Source: Deltaproteobacteria bacterium (GTDB taxonomy: Bacteria > Desulfobacterota > DSM-4660 > Desulfatiglandales > Desulfatiglandaceae). Taken from it: a stretch of 22,539 bases of DNA. This document shows positions 1 to 7,483 of this stretch, in pieces. The stretch is from assembly GCA_019307645.1 (NCBI GenBank), contig JAFDJF010000006.1, positions 1 to 22,539 on the forward strand. Direction: 5' to 3'. A model generated the notes under the pieces. That model worked only from the letters and a program-made list of their open reading frames with translations. It made no database searches and was not told where the DNA came from. A program made the translations under genes and the position numbers. The stretch's first letter is position 1. Every line of letters starts with the position of its first letter.

Positions 1-112
1 CACTCCGGTGAAAACCGGAGTCTAGATAAGCTGGAACTATTTGATATAACTGGATTCCGGCCTCCGCCGGAATGACGAAGGAGGGTGTTTCCTGACTTTT
101 TACGAGTCCATC
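1..112. repeat. REP-like palindromic intergenic repeat
   Basis: This non-coding stretch holds two clean hairpins. The first pairs 2-9 with 14-21 (ACTCCGGT / ACCGGAGT) around a GAAA loop. The second pairs 54-61 with 66-73 (ATTCCGGC / GCCGGAAT) and is followed by GACG. The second unit resembles the dispersed 'ATTCCGGC...GCCGGAATGACG' type of short repeat seen in many proteobacterial chromosomes; that family assignment is from general knowledge. The unit abuts the inverted-repeat element that begins at about 113. No open reading frame of note is present. The left end may be cut by the window edge. Confidence 0.6.
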
Positions 113-296
113 TTAGGGTTCGCGCAAAAATAAATTCACATTTTGACGCTCAGATTTAGGTTAATATTGACATATTATGAAGAGCAAAAGGCGCAGTAAT
201 AGTGGACTATTTCAAGGTTTTTACTCTTCATAATATATCAAGAGTGGCCTGAAGATGAGATGTCAAAATGTGAAGTTATTTTTGCGCGAGCCCTTA
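113..296. mobile_element. MITE-like element with nested inverted repeats
   Basis: The terminal inverted repeats are 115-147 and 262-294; 31 of their 33 positions match. Inside them a second inverted pair, 167-184 against 224-241, matches at 17 of 18 positions. The whole element can therefore fold into one long interrupted hairpin. It has no coding capacity. TTA stands at 113-115 and again at 294-296, which could be a 3-bp target duplication, but this is weak evidence. The right end overlaps the stop codon of the exported-protein gene (TTA at 294-296 is TAA on the minus strand), so the element sits exactly at that gene's 3' end and may act as its transcript end. A much shortened relative with the same terminal sequence lies at 14469-14516. 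No transposase is in the window. Confidence 0.7.
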
Positions 297-1334
297 GTTG
301 GCAGACATGAAGATTTTAGTGAAGTCTTCTTCCAACTGGGCCCCGGAAGCATCCGGAGCGTAGCCAATCATGAGCAACCAGCAACCCCTTGTTTTCAGGA
401 TTACCATTGGGGACTGCAATAGTACGGTTTGCCCACCGGCATTGGCAACGCCCTGCCACAGTTCCACAGCTGCCTTGTACCCGTTGTCTGTTTTTATTTT
501 TGTCGGGTTTTGGAGCGCTTTCTGGCCGGCAGGGTAGGCCGAAGCGATCGTTCTCAGCCCGCCTATGCGGACGTTTCTGTAGTTATACCGCCAACCTCGA
601 TAACATAATACACTGATCGATGCACCTGGGATCTTCGTGGATTTAAACCATCCGATGACCTCTCTTTCGAAATTGGCAGGTATCTCGTGCGACACCCAAC
701 CCTCCGGTAAGGTGAGGGTCAGAAAATCATGCTCAAAAACTGTCGGACTGCCTGAATCCGTATCGGTAGTGACATGTGTTGCATCAATTTCACTTGTGAT
801 GGGTTTTTCAGCACTGCGGATACTATGGAAAACTTTTTCGAGAGTACCTCTCAAGGTTTTTAGTGTCCCTTCGCTGACGATTGACAGAAAATATACGCCG
901 CCCTCTTTCAGCGATACACTCCCCAGTTGACCATAGAGTTTAATCTTGGGAGACCCTACATTCATATTCCCTGAATACAGTCCCCAACGGGCCATATTAT
1001 CATTAATGACTAAATTCTCGATCCGTCCTTCAGGGGCTGCATTGGGTATCCCTGATAATTGTAATTGTTTTACTCCTTCGGCAAACAGCTTTTCTCTGTC
1101 AGTGATGTTATAAAAGTATTGTATGATAATGCTGTTGTTGTCCCCGCCCTTAAAAACGAAAACCGTTTCATCCGTCTGAGGCCCCAGTTCCCAGTCGTCG
1201 GGGAGGTCAATAGCAAAACGGCCCTTTTGGTCTTCAAAGGTATTGACCGCATATGCAGTGCTGACAAGTGGAAGTGAGATGACAGCGAATGTCAAATAAC
1301 ACACGGACAAAATACGGCTAAAGTTCTGCATCAT
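294..1334 (-). CDS. Exported protein of unknown function with two repeated domains
   Basis: I do not recognise this 346-residue protein. The reading frame is open further upstream to a GTG at 1496, but the start chosen is ATG at 1334. An AAAGGAG ribosome-binding site lies 7 bases before it, and the protein then begins with a clear signal peptide (residues 1-29, hydrophobic core about 8-24, cleavage likely after AYA). The mature part looks like two copies of one fold, about 33-173 and 199-344. Each opens with a phenylalanine-rich strand followed by LP-D/E-x-W (LPDDW at 44-48, LPEGW at 209-213). Each closes with hydrophobic strands and an amphipathic helix (LEKVFHSI, LEEDFTKIF). A PsbP/Mog1-like lipid- or partner-binding fold is conceivable, but this is only a guess from the pattern. 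It follows gpmI on the same strand after a structured 166-bp gap, so co-expression is possible but unproven. Confidence 0.72.
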   Translation of the reverse strand: MMQNFSRILSVCYLTFAVISLPLVSTAYAVNTFEDQKGRFAIDLPDDWELGPQTDETVFVFKGGDNNSIIIQYFYNITDREKLFAEGVKQLQLSGIPNAAPEGRIENLVINDNMARWGLYSGNMNVGSPKIKLYGQLGSVSLKEGGVYFLSIVSEGTLKTLRGTLEKVFHSIRSAEKPITSEIDATHVTTDTDSGSPTVFEHDFLTLTLPEGWVSHEIPANFEREVIGWFKSTKIPGASISVLCYRGWRYNYRNVRIGGLRTIASAYPAGQKALQNPTKIKTDNGYKAAVELWQGVANAGGQTVLLQSPMVILKTRGCWLLMIGYAPDASGAQLEEDFTKIFMSAN

Positions 1335-1409
1335 TGTGGTGCTCCTTTCATCGGGTTGGAAATCAATGCTTCGGGTGGGAACAGCCCAACGGCTGAGATT
1401 GGCCCTTCC

Positions 1410-1453
1410 GGGAACCCGCCCCGAGGGGTGGGCTTGAGCCCCTGAAACAGGGC
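1410..1453. other. Cluster of overlapping GC-rich hairpins
   Basis: In the gap between gpmI and the exported-protein gene, three stable stems overlap. They are CCCGCCCC/GGGGTGGG around GA (about 1415-1432), GGGCT/AGCCC (1430-1441) and CCCTG/CAGGG around AAA (1440-1452). They cannot all form at once. No U-run follows in the minus direction, so a simple intrinsic terminator is not supported. This could be a leader structure for the downstream gene or a remnant of a repeat. Confidence 0.4.
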
Positions 1454-1456
1454 AAA

Positions 1457-1487
1457 ATAAAATGGGTCGTTTTGAAATTGGCTCAAT
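1457..1487 (-). repeat. Partial copy of the TTTTGAAA repeat family
   Basis: The sequence AAAATGGGTCGTTTTGAAAT followed by TGGCTCA closely matches the reverse complement of 20493-20522, in the rplW-rplB gap. A shorter relative is at 11270-11300. It lies just downstream of the gpmI stop. Confidence 0.5.
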
Positions 1488-1500
1488 ACTCAGCACACCG

Positions 1501-3132
1501 CTATTGCACTTTGATTAACGAAGCGTCGTATCCGTCCACATTTTCATATCCGAGCAGATTCAAAAGAGTGCCGGCAACGTTTGAAAGGCCCGGTTTCTCG
1601 ATATCAGCCATCTCGTATTCCCCGTTGTATCCGGGGTCGTAAATGACAAACGGCACCGGGTTGAGTGTATGGGCCGTCTTGACCTTTTTGTTGCCATTTT
1701 TATCAATGGTAAACATCTCATCCGAGTTTCCGTGGTCAGCGGTCACCATGGCAATACCTTCAAGATCCTTGACCACATCCAGCAGTTCTCCGACACACTG
1801 ATCGACCGTTTCAACGGCAGTGACCGTGGCATCCATGATGCCGGTGTGGCCTACCATATCACCGTTTGCAAAATTGAGACGGCCAAACCGATATTTACCG
1901 CTCCTGAGCATCTCGATGGTCTTGTCTTTTATTTCTAGGGCCTTCATTTTAGGGGCTTTGTCAAACTCGATCTTATCGGACGGAATTTCCACATAGGTTT
2001 CAAGGGATTCATCAATGTAGCCCGATCGATTCCCGTTCCAGAAGTAGGTCACATGACCGAACTTCTGGGTTTCGGAGATGGCGAAAGATCTGATTTTTTC
2101 AGAACAGAGATATTCACAAACCGTGCGATCTATAGAGGGAGGCTGGACCAGAAAATTGGGTGGCATGTTTGTGTCTCCGTCATACTGCATCATGCCGGCG
2201 TACAGGACATTGGGCAGGCCCCCCCGGTCGAACTCCCGGAAATCCTTTTCAGTAAATGCACGGGAGATTTCGATGGCACGATCTCCCCTGAAGTTGAAGC
2301 ACACTGCGACGTCTCCGTCTTTAATCGGTCCGACCGGATTGCCATCATGGTCCACAATTACAAAGGAACCCATGTACTGATCTGTTATTCCGGGATCTTC
2401 ATCATAATATGTCTTTACCGCCTCTTCTGCTGATTTAAATTGCCTGGCCCTGCCGAGCACATGGGCTTCCCAACCACGTTTTACAATTTCCCAGTCTGCT
2501 TCATAGCGATCCATTGTCACCTTCATGCGGCCGCCGCCGGAGGCGATACGATATTTCAGCCCTTTTTCTTCCGAAATTTTCCTCAACTTGTTCTCTGTAG
2601 GAACAATGTAGTCTAGAGCCGATCTTTCGCCCACATCCCTGCCGTCAAGCAGGGCGTGGACACATACACGATCAAGACTCAGTTCAGCACATTTGTCGAT
2701 CAACTGGTTCAGGTGATCGATATGGGAGTGGACATTCCCGTCTGAAAGAAGCCCTATGAAATGCAGTGTCCCCCCCTGCTTTACACGCCGGACAATATTT
2801 GACCACAGTTCGGTTTCAAAGATCTGGTTTGTTTCCAGCGCCCGGTTGACCAGCTTGGCGCCCTGCTCGAACACCCGGCCGGCCCCGAGGGCGTTGTGCC
2901 CCACTTCACTGTTTCCCATGTCCTTATCAGAAGGCAGTCCAACAGCAGTCCCATGGGCCTGGAGTTCACAGTAGAGTTTTGATTGAAATAGACGGTCAAG
3001 GACAGGCGTTCTGGCCATGGACACCGCATTGCTTTCTACCTCGCGACAAACACCAATGCCGTCCATAATAATGAAAAGCAAGGGTCCCTTTCTTCCTGAA
3101 AATGATTTTAGTTTATTGAGTTTGAGTGTCAT
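1501..3132 (-). CDS. gpmI: 2,3-bisphosphoglycerate-independent phosphoglycerate mutase
   Basis: This cytoplasmic enzyme interconverts 3-phosphoglycerate and 2-phosphoglycerate in glycolysis and gluconeogenesis, using two metal ions and a phosphoserine intermediate. The protein is 543 residues, longer than the usual 510 or so and closer to the plant-like size class. The metal-binding MDGIG lies at 23-27. The nucleophile serine is S75 in DMGNSEVGHNALGAGR. Further motifs are LLSDGNVHSH, LLDGRDV, FNFRGDRA, NGDMVGHTG, TADHGNSDEM and TAHTLNPVPF, which cover the phosphatase-like metal ligands and the phosphotransferase insert. All key residues appear intact. The start is ATG at 3132 with GAGG about 10 bases upstream. 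It diverges from the flavoprotein gene and is followed on the same strand by the exported-protein gene. Confidence 0.96.
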   Translation of the reverse strand: MTLKLNKLKSFSGRKGPLLFIIMDGIGVCREVESNAVSMARTPVLDRLFQSKLYCELQAHGTAVGLPSDKDMGNSEVGHNALGAGRVFEQGAKLVNRALETNQIFETELWSNIVRRVKQGGTLHFIGLLSDGNVHSHIDHLNQLIDKCAELSLDRVCVHALLDGRDVGERSALDYIVPTENKLRKISEEKGLKYRIASGGGRMKVTMDRYEADWEIVKRGWEAHVLGRARQFKSAEEAVKTYYDEDPGITDQYMGSFVIVDHDGNPVGPIKDGDVAVCFNFRGDRAIEISRAFTEKDFREFDRGGLPNVLYAGMMQYDGDTNMPPNFLVQPPSIDRTVCEYLCSEKIRSFAISETQKFGHVTYFWNGNRSGYIDESLETYVEIPSDKIEFDKAPKMKALEIKDKTIEMLRSGKYRFGRLNFANGDMVGHTGIMDATVTAVETVDQCVGELLDVVKDLEGIAMVTADHGNSDEMFTIDKNGNKKVKTAHTLNPVPFVIYDPGYNGEYEMADIEKPGLSNVAGTLLNLLGYENVDGYDASLIKVQ

Positions 3133-3440
3133 GTTGACTTTTCCTCAGCGTTAGCCTGGGTTTCTATCACCTGTTTGGATCTGTGTTCCACAAAAAAACA
3201 GGTGGTATGGGCGGAATTTTTGTTGGCGAGCCCTAAAATAGTCCCTCTGATCAGGGAAAAGAATCTGAAAAAAAGAGTTTAAATACCTTGAATGTCGTCT
3301 GCATTTCAAAATAGCATGGAAAATCGGTGAGGGAAAGACAAAAATGTTGGAAATCCTCTCGGGATGACTTATATAGGGACTCAAAATACGTTTTCGATGA
3401 CTGCTTAAACAATACTGGATTTTGATAAAGGGTTAGTATC
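3133..3440. other. Divergent intergenic region (gpmI / flavoprotein)
   Basis: This 308-bp region separates two divergent genes and must hold both promoters. A 9-bp inverted repeat, CACCTGTTT at 3168-3176 and AAACAGGTG at 3196-3204, lies about 36 bases upstream of the gpmI start and could form a leader hairpin or an operator. A near-palindrome around TGATCA lies at 3242-3257. The stretch at 3215-3235 resembles the terminal sequence of the 113-296 element. A plus-strand promoter candidate is listed separately. I see no convincing minus-strand promoter and no gene. Confidence 0.5.
3347..3375 (+). promoter_or_regulatory. Candidate sigma-70 promoter for the flavoprotein gene
   Basis: TTGGAA at 3347-3352 is followed after 17 bases by TATATA at 3370-3375. 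This is a reasonable sigma-70-type pair with ideal spacing, though the -10 is not a consensus match. It would start transcription near 3382, giving a leader of about 60 bases before the ATG at 3441. This is inference from sequence only. Confidence 0.4.
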
Positions 3441-5147
3441 ATGACACAAAATATCGTGGTTATCGGCGCCGTGGCCCTGGGGCCAAAAGCGGCCTGCCGT
3501 TTCAAGAGACTGGAACCTGATTCGAGCGTGATTATGGTGGATCAGGGTGACATCATTTCATACGGTGGGTGCGGGATCCCTTATTTCATTTCAGACGATG
3601 TCAGCGATCCGGATCAACTTCAGCAAACAAGCTTTCATATGCTCCGGGACGAAAAATTTTTTCGGGATGTAAAAGACGTCCATGTAATGACAAATACACG
3701 GGCTGTCTCCATTGATCGAGAGGAGAAAACGGTCTCTGTCCGGAATGTAATTAGTGGAAAAGAACAGAAACTTCCATATGATAAACTTGTTTTGGCAACC
3801 GGGAGCAGGGCAGGGCGCCTGTCTATTCCGGGCGCTGATCTGGAGGGGGTTTTTACGGTCTCTAACATGAATGAAGCCATTTCCATTAAAAAGGATATTG
3901 CAGAGGGAAAGGTGGGAAAGGCTGTTATCATAGGCGCCGGGGCAATTGGCCTTGAAATGGCCGAGGCGTTTGCTGATTTGTGGGGGATTGAAACTGCTGT
4001 TGTCGAAATTGCCGATCAACTGCTGCCCGGAATAATCAGTCCCCCTATGGCTCAAATGGTTCAGCATCACTTGGCGGAGAATGAAGTTTCGTTCTACGCA
4101 AGTGAAAGAGTTGAGCAGATCGAAGGAGATACAAGGGTTAAAAGGATCATCACTGACAAAAGGACTCTGGACGCAGACCTGGTCGTTATGGCGGTGGGTG
4201 TCACCCCCAACTCTGATCTTGCCAGGGATGCGGGTCTGGAGGTTTCGCCCAGGGGCGGCATTGTTGTAAATAAAAGACTTCAGACCTCTGATCTCAATAT
4301 TTATGCCGGAGGCGATTGTGTTCAGATAACAAACCTGGTTACCGGGAAACCCGGGTATTATCCACTGGGCTCAATGGCAAACAGGCAGGGAAGGGTAATC
4401 GGTACGAATCTGGCAGAGGGAGATGCCGAATTTGAAGGGGCGCTGGGGAGTTTTGCCATAAAACTGTTTGAGATCTCTGTGGCCAGTACGGGACTGAGTC
4501 TCGATACCGCAAAAAAAGAGGGGTTTGAAGCACTGAGTGCCTTTGTAGTGCAGTTCGACCGGGCACATTTTTATCCTGAAAAGGATCTGATGTACCTGGA
4601 ACTGGTGGTAGAAAAAGGCAGCGGCAGGGTGCTGGGGATTCAGGGCTTTGGTAATACGGGTGACGGTGTGGTGGCGCGGATAAATGCCGTTGCCGGTATC
4701 CTCAAATATAAACCCGCTACAGCAGATATCAGCAATCTGGAACTTCCTTATTCGCCGCCGTTTTCATCAGCCATGGATATCTTGAACGCCCTGGGTAACA
4801 CTGCCGAAAACATTCTGGCCGGCAAGAACCGGGCGTTAGAGGCCGTGCAGTTTGTTGAGTGGTGGCAGAGGAGAGAGGACGGCGAGACATTTTTCCTGGA
4901 CTGCCGAGGGTGGGGCAATGCTGAGCCTTTTGTTGAAAAGCATCCTGACTACTGGAAGAACATCCCCCAGGATGAACTCAGGGTTAGAATAAAAGAAGTC
5001 CCCAGGGACAAGAGGATTGCCCTTGTCTGTAACACCGGAGTGCGTTCATATGAAGCTCAGTTGATATTGAATCAGATGGGAATAGAGAAAACTTATAATC
5101 TCCAGGGGGGGATGGCCGGTTTGAAGAAGAGGGGGATTGAACTGTGA
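3441..5147 (+). CDS. CoA-disulfide/persulfide reductase-like flavoprotein fused to rhodanese
   Basis: This 568-residue protein joins an FAD/NAD(P)H disulfide oxidoreductase to a C-terminal rhodanese domain. It is the architecture of CoA-disulfide reductase-rhodanese fusions and NADH-dependent persulfide reductases. The single redox cysteine is C44 in SYGGCGIPY. The N-terminal FAD loop reads IGAVALGPKAA (8-18), with alanine where relatives usually have a second glycine. The NAD(P)H loop is VIIGAGAIGLEMAEAF (162-177). The second FAD motif is IYAGGDC (287-293). The dimerisation domain spans about 330-460. The rhodanese domain spans about 480-566 with active-loop C530 in CNTGVRS. Both cysteines are present, so it should be active. 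The likely role is thiol, persulfide or polysulfide redox chemistry in the cytoplasm; the exact substrate cannot be read from sequence. The start is ATG with AAGGG 8-9 bases upstream. It is the only plus-strand gene here. Confidence 0.9.
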   Translation: MTQNIVVIGAVALGPKAACRFKRLEPDSSVIMVDQGDIISYGGCGIPYFISDDVSDPDQLQQTSFHMLRDEKFFRDVKDVHVMTNTRAVSIDREEKTVSVRNVISGKEQKLPYDKLVLATGSRAGRLSIPGADLEGVFTVSNMNEAISIKKDIAEGKVGKAVIIGAGAIGLEMAEAFADLWGIETAVVEIADQLLPGIISPPMAQMVQHHLAENEVSFYASERVEQIEGDTRVKRIITDKRTLDADLVVMAVGVTPNSDLARDAGLEVSPRGGIVVNKRLQTSDLNIYAGGDCVQITNLVTGKPGYYPLGSMANRQGRVIGTNLAEGDAEFEGALGSFAIKLFEISVASTGLSLDTAKKEGFEALSAFVVQFDRAHFYPEKDLMYLELVVEKGSGRVLGIQGFGNTGDGVVARINAVAGILKYKPATADISNLELPYSPPFSSAMDILNALGNTAENILAGKNRALEAVQFVEWWQRREDGETFFLDCRGWGNAEPFVEKHPDYWKNIPQDELRVRIKEVPRDKRIALVCNTGVRSYEAQLILNQMGIEKTYNLQGGMAGLKKRGIEL

Positions 5148-5156
5148 AGACGGTAT

Positions 5157-5216
5157 AAGGTGTAAGGGAATGCCCAACGAATTTCACTACACCTTAGACC
5201 TTACACCTTTTCTTTT
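5157..5216 (+). terminator. Candidate terminator, overlapping the pyrC 3' end
   Basis: AAGGTGTAAGG at 5157-5167 pairs perfectly with CCTTACACCTT at 5199-5209 across a 31-base loop, and a T-rich TTTTCTTTT follows. It lies 10 bases after the flavoprotein stop. The right arm falls inside the last codons of pyrC, so these convergent genes share the structure. The long loop lowers confidence. Confidence 0.5.
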
Positions 5217-6491
5217 CCACACCACCTTTCCCCCGATCATGGTGAGTTCATTCCTGCCTTTCAGGATTTTTCCGATGAAAGGGGAATTCTTGCTTTTGGA
5301 GAAAATGTCCTTTTCTTCAAGGACATATTCATATTCGGGGTTGATGATTGCCAGGTCCGCATTCGCGCCTTTAACCAGACTGCCGCCTTCAATCCCGAGC
5401 GCACCTGCTGCATTGTGGGACAGCTTTCTGATTGCCTCAGGCAACTTCAGTACACCTTCCCGCACCAGATTCAGAGTAAGCGGCAGGGCGGTTTCCAGAC
5501 CGATTATTCCAAATGCGGCCTTGTCGAATTCCAGATTTTTCTCCAGGCTACTGTGCGGGGCATGGTCTGTTGCAATCACATCGATGACGCCATCGGCCAA
5601 CCCCTTTTTAATTGCCCGAACGTCTTTCTCTGATCTTAGCGGAGGGTTCATTTTTGTGTTGGTGTCATATCCAATAACTGAGGTATGGTCCAGACTGAAA
5701 TAATGCGGGGCTGTTTCTGCGGTAACAGGAACATGCCTGTCTTTGGCCCTCCTGATCAATTCAACTGATCCTGCAGTGCTCACATGCGCAATATGGACCG
5801 GGCATCCGATCAGCTCGGCAAGGGATATATCACGATAAACCATAATCTCTTCACTTGCCGCAGGGATCCCGGGCAGGCCGATACGGGTTGAGACGACCCC
5901 TTCGTGCATTACACCGCCATTTGACAGACTGGTGTCTTCAGAGTGGGATATGACCGTCAGGCCGTGATATCCGGCGTATTCAAGTGCGTGCCTCATGATG
6001 GCACTGTTTTTCACCGGGAATCCGTCGTCGGAGACGGCTACCGCACCAGCCTTTTTCAGATCACCGAATTCAGTGAGGGTTTCACCTTTCTGCCCCATTG
6101 TAATGGCTGCAACAGGATAGATTTTGCAAAGCCCTGCCTTTTTTGCCTGTTCCAGTATGAACTCAGTCACAGATCGGCAATCATTCGGAGGCATGGTCTT
6201 GGGCATGCAGGCCAGTGCTGTAAATCCACCTGCCACACCAGCCTTCCCACCTGTTTCGACAGTCTCTTTGTACTCATGCCCCGGTTCTCTCAAATGAACG
6301 TGCATGTCAATGAGGCCGGGGATAATCAGTTTGTCGGAGGCATCGATAGCTTTTAACCGGGGACCTTTGTCTTTAAATGTCCCGCGGGACAGGATCTTTG
6401 AGATTTTCCCCTTTTCTATGATCAGATCAGCCTTTTTCACAATTCCTTTCACGGGGTCAACGAGCTCACCGTTTCTAATCCACGTTATCAC
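5187..6491 (-). CDS. pyrC: Dihydroorotase (class I)
   Basis: This enzyme catalyses the reversible cyclisation of N-carbamoyl-L-aspartate to dihydroorotate, the third step of de novo pyrimidine synthesis. The 434-residue length and motifs fit the class I amidohydrolase type. The metal ligands are H64 and H66 in DMHVHLREPG, D156 in SDDGFP, H183 in ISHSED, H236 in HIAHVS and D309 in ATDHAPH; all are present. The usual MPNT motif reads MPKTMPPND here. The start is GTG at 6491, two bases after the pyrB stop, with a strong GGAGG inside the pyrB 3' end, so the pair is likely translationally coupled. The last residues (GVRSKV) are encoded by a short TAAGGTGTA-type repeat that is also part of the convergent terminator, so the C-terminal tail is probably not conserved. 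Confidence 0.96.
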   Translation of the reverse strand: MITWIRNGELVDPVKGIVKKADLIIEKGKISKILSRGTFKDKGPRLKAIDASDKLIIPGLIDMHVHLREPGHEYKETVETGGKAGVAGGFTALACMPKTMPPNDCRSVTEFILEQAKKAGLCKIYPVAAITMGQKGETLTEFGDLKKAGAVAVSDDGFPVKNSAIMRHALEYAGYHGLTVISHSEDTSLSNGGVMHEGVVSTRIGLPGIPAASEEIMVYRDISLAELIGCPVHIAHVSTAGSVELIRRAKDRHVPVTAETAPHYFSLDHTSVIGYDTNTKMNPPLRSEKDVRAIKKGLADGVIDVIATDHAPHSSLEKNLEFDKAAFGIIGLETALPLTLNLVREGVLKLPEAIRKLSHNAAGALGIEGGSLVKGANADLAIINPEYEYVLEEKDIFSKSKNSPFIGKILKGRNELTMIGGKVVWKRKGVRSKV

Positions 6492-6493
6492 TT

Positions 6494-7417
6494 TCAGGAA
6501 CCTCCAATAAAAAGATAGAGTATCGCCATGCGTACGGCAACCCCGTTTGCCACCTGATCGAGAATGACGGAATAGGGTCCGTCTGCCACTTCAGAGGTTA
6601 TTTCCACACCTCGATTTATGGGGCCGGGGTGCATCACGATCACATCTTTTTTTGCCCTGGTTAACATTTTTTCTGTGAGTCCAAAGAAAGACGCATATTC
6701 TCTGAGTCCGGGGAAAAGGACCCTGCGTTGCCTTTCCAACTGGATTCGAAGTAACATGACCACGTCTTTGTCTTTGACCGCTTCCTCCGGATTGTGGACC
6801 ACTTGAACACCGAGGGTTTCAATACCGATTGGAATCATCATTGGCGGACCGGAGACAGTCACTTTTGCCCCCATCTTGGTCAACCCGATGATGTTGGATC
6901 TGGCCACACGACTGTGCGAGATATCCCCTATGATGGCAATTTTCAACCCCTTGATCCTTCCCTTTTTCTCTCGTATCGTGAACAAATCGAGCAGAGCCTG
7001 AGTCGGGTGCTCATTTATTCCGTCCCCCGCGTTTATGATGCCGGCAGAGACCTCCTTTGACAGAAGATGGGGGGCTCCGGTTGAGGAGTGCCTCAAAACA
7101 ATAAGATCCGGGTTCATGGCCTGGAGGTTTCGGGCGGTGTCTATGAGCGTCTCTCCTTTTACCGTACTGCTTCCGGAAGCAGACAGACTGAATGTGTCAG
7201 CGCTGAGCCTTTTTGCTGCAATATCAAAAGAAGTGCGGGTCCTGGTGCTTGGCTCAAAGAAATAATTCACAATGCTCTTTCCCCTCAGGGTGGGAACTTT
7301 TTTGATGTCCCTTGTGGAGATCTCTTTCAATGATTCGGCTGTGTCCAGGATAAGATCTATGTCTTCAACAGATAAAGCCGCCATGCCCAGCAGGTCTTTA
7401 TGACTAAATTCCCTCAC
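6494..7417 (-). CDS. pyrB: Aspartate carbamoyltransferase catalytic subunit
   Basis: This enzyme joins carbamoyl phosphate and L-aspartate to form N-carbamoyl-aspartate, the committed pyrimidine step. The 307-residue protein has the carbamoyl-phosphate loop STRTRTSF (57-64), the S84/K87 loop of [12 protein letters not shown] (137-140), R224 in LLRIQLER and HPGPINRG (263-270). All are diagnostic and intact. The start is GTG at 7417 with GAGGAG six bases upstream; the next in-frame methionine (M12) is too far in. No pyrI regulatory subunit follows. pyrC lies directly downstream in the same transcript. Upstream is a terminator hairpin with a possible promoter before it, suggesting control by attenuation. 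Confidence 0.97.
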   Translation of the reverse strand: MREFSHKDLLGMAALSVEDIDLILDTAESLKEISTRDIKKVPTLRGKSIVNYFFEPSTRTRTSFDIAAKRLSADTFSLSASGSSTVKGETLIDTARNLQAMNPDLIVLRHSSTGAPHLLSKEVSAGIINAGDGINEHPTQALLDLFTIREKKGRIKGLKIAIIGDISHSRVARSNIIGLTKMGAKVTVSGPPMMIPIGIETLGVQVVHNPEEAVKDKDVVMLLRIQLERQRRVLFPGLREYASFFGLTEKMLTRAKKDVIVMHPGPINRGVEITSEVADGPYSVILDQVANGVAVRMAILYLFIGGS

Positions 7418-7431
7418 TAAATTCTCCTCAC
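7417..7431 (-). other. Possible four-codon leader mini-ORF before pyrB
   Basis: GTG AGG AGA ATT TAG reads as a four-residue peptide (M-R-R-I). The start lies 8 bases after AAGGAGG, a near-perfect Shine-Dalgarno sequence that forms the 3' arm of the terminator hairpin. Its stop overlaps the pyrB GTG by one base (TAGTG). Whether it is translated is unknown; the fit could be accidental. Confidence 0.25.
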
Positions 7432-7470
7432 AAAAAAAACCTCCTTGCCGTTATATCGACAAGGAGGTTT
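7432..7470 (-). terminator. Intrinsic terminator / putative pyrBC attenuator
   Basis: On the minus strand AAACCTCCTTG (7470-7460) pairs perfectly with CAAGGAGGTTT (7447-7437) around a 12-base loop, and a run of eight T follows (7439-7432). This is a textbook intrinsic terminator, 11 bp long. It closes the ribosomal transcript after rplQ. It also stands 14 bases before the pyrB start, so any transcript reaching pyrB from upstream must pass it. Confidence 0.85.
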
Positions 7471-7483
7471 GCGTTGTTGGTCG

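Noticed and set aside
3591..4070. A 159-codon minus-strand open frame
   Set aside because: It is antisense to the FAD and NAD domains of the flavoprotein, with no domain of its own.
5137..5703. A 188-codon plus-strand open frame
   Set aside because: It is antisense to the 3' part of pyrC, whose catalytic motifs are all intact; the frame shows no recognisable domain.
7460..7470. The AACCTCCTTG arm considered as part of a 16S rRNA fragment
   Set aside because: Only the eight-base anti-Shine-Dalgarno core matches, and it is fully explained as the partner of the purine-rich stem arm.
7437..7470. A promoter with TATAAC in the terminator loop
   Set aside because: The loop contains a good -10-like hexamer, but no acceptable -35 lies 16-18 bases upstream.
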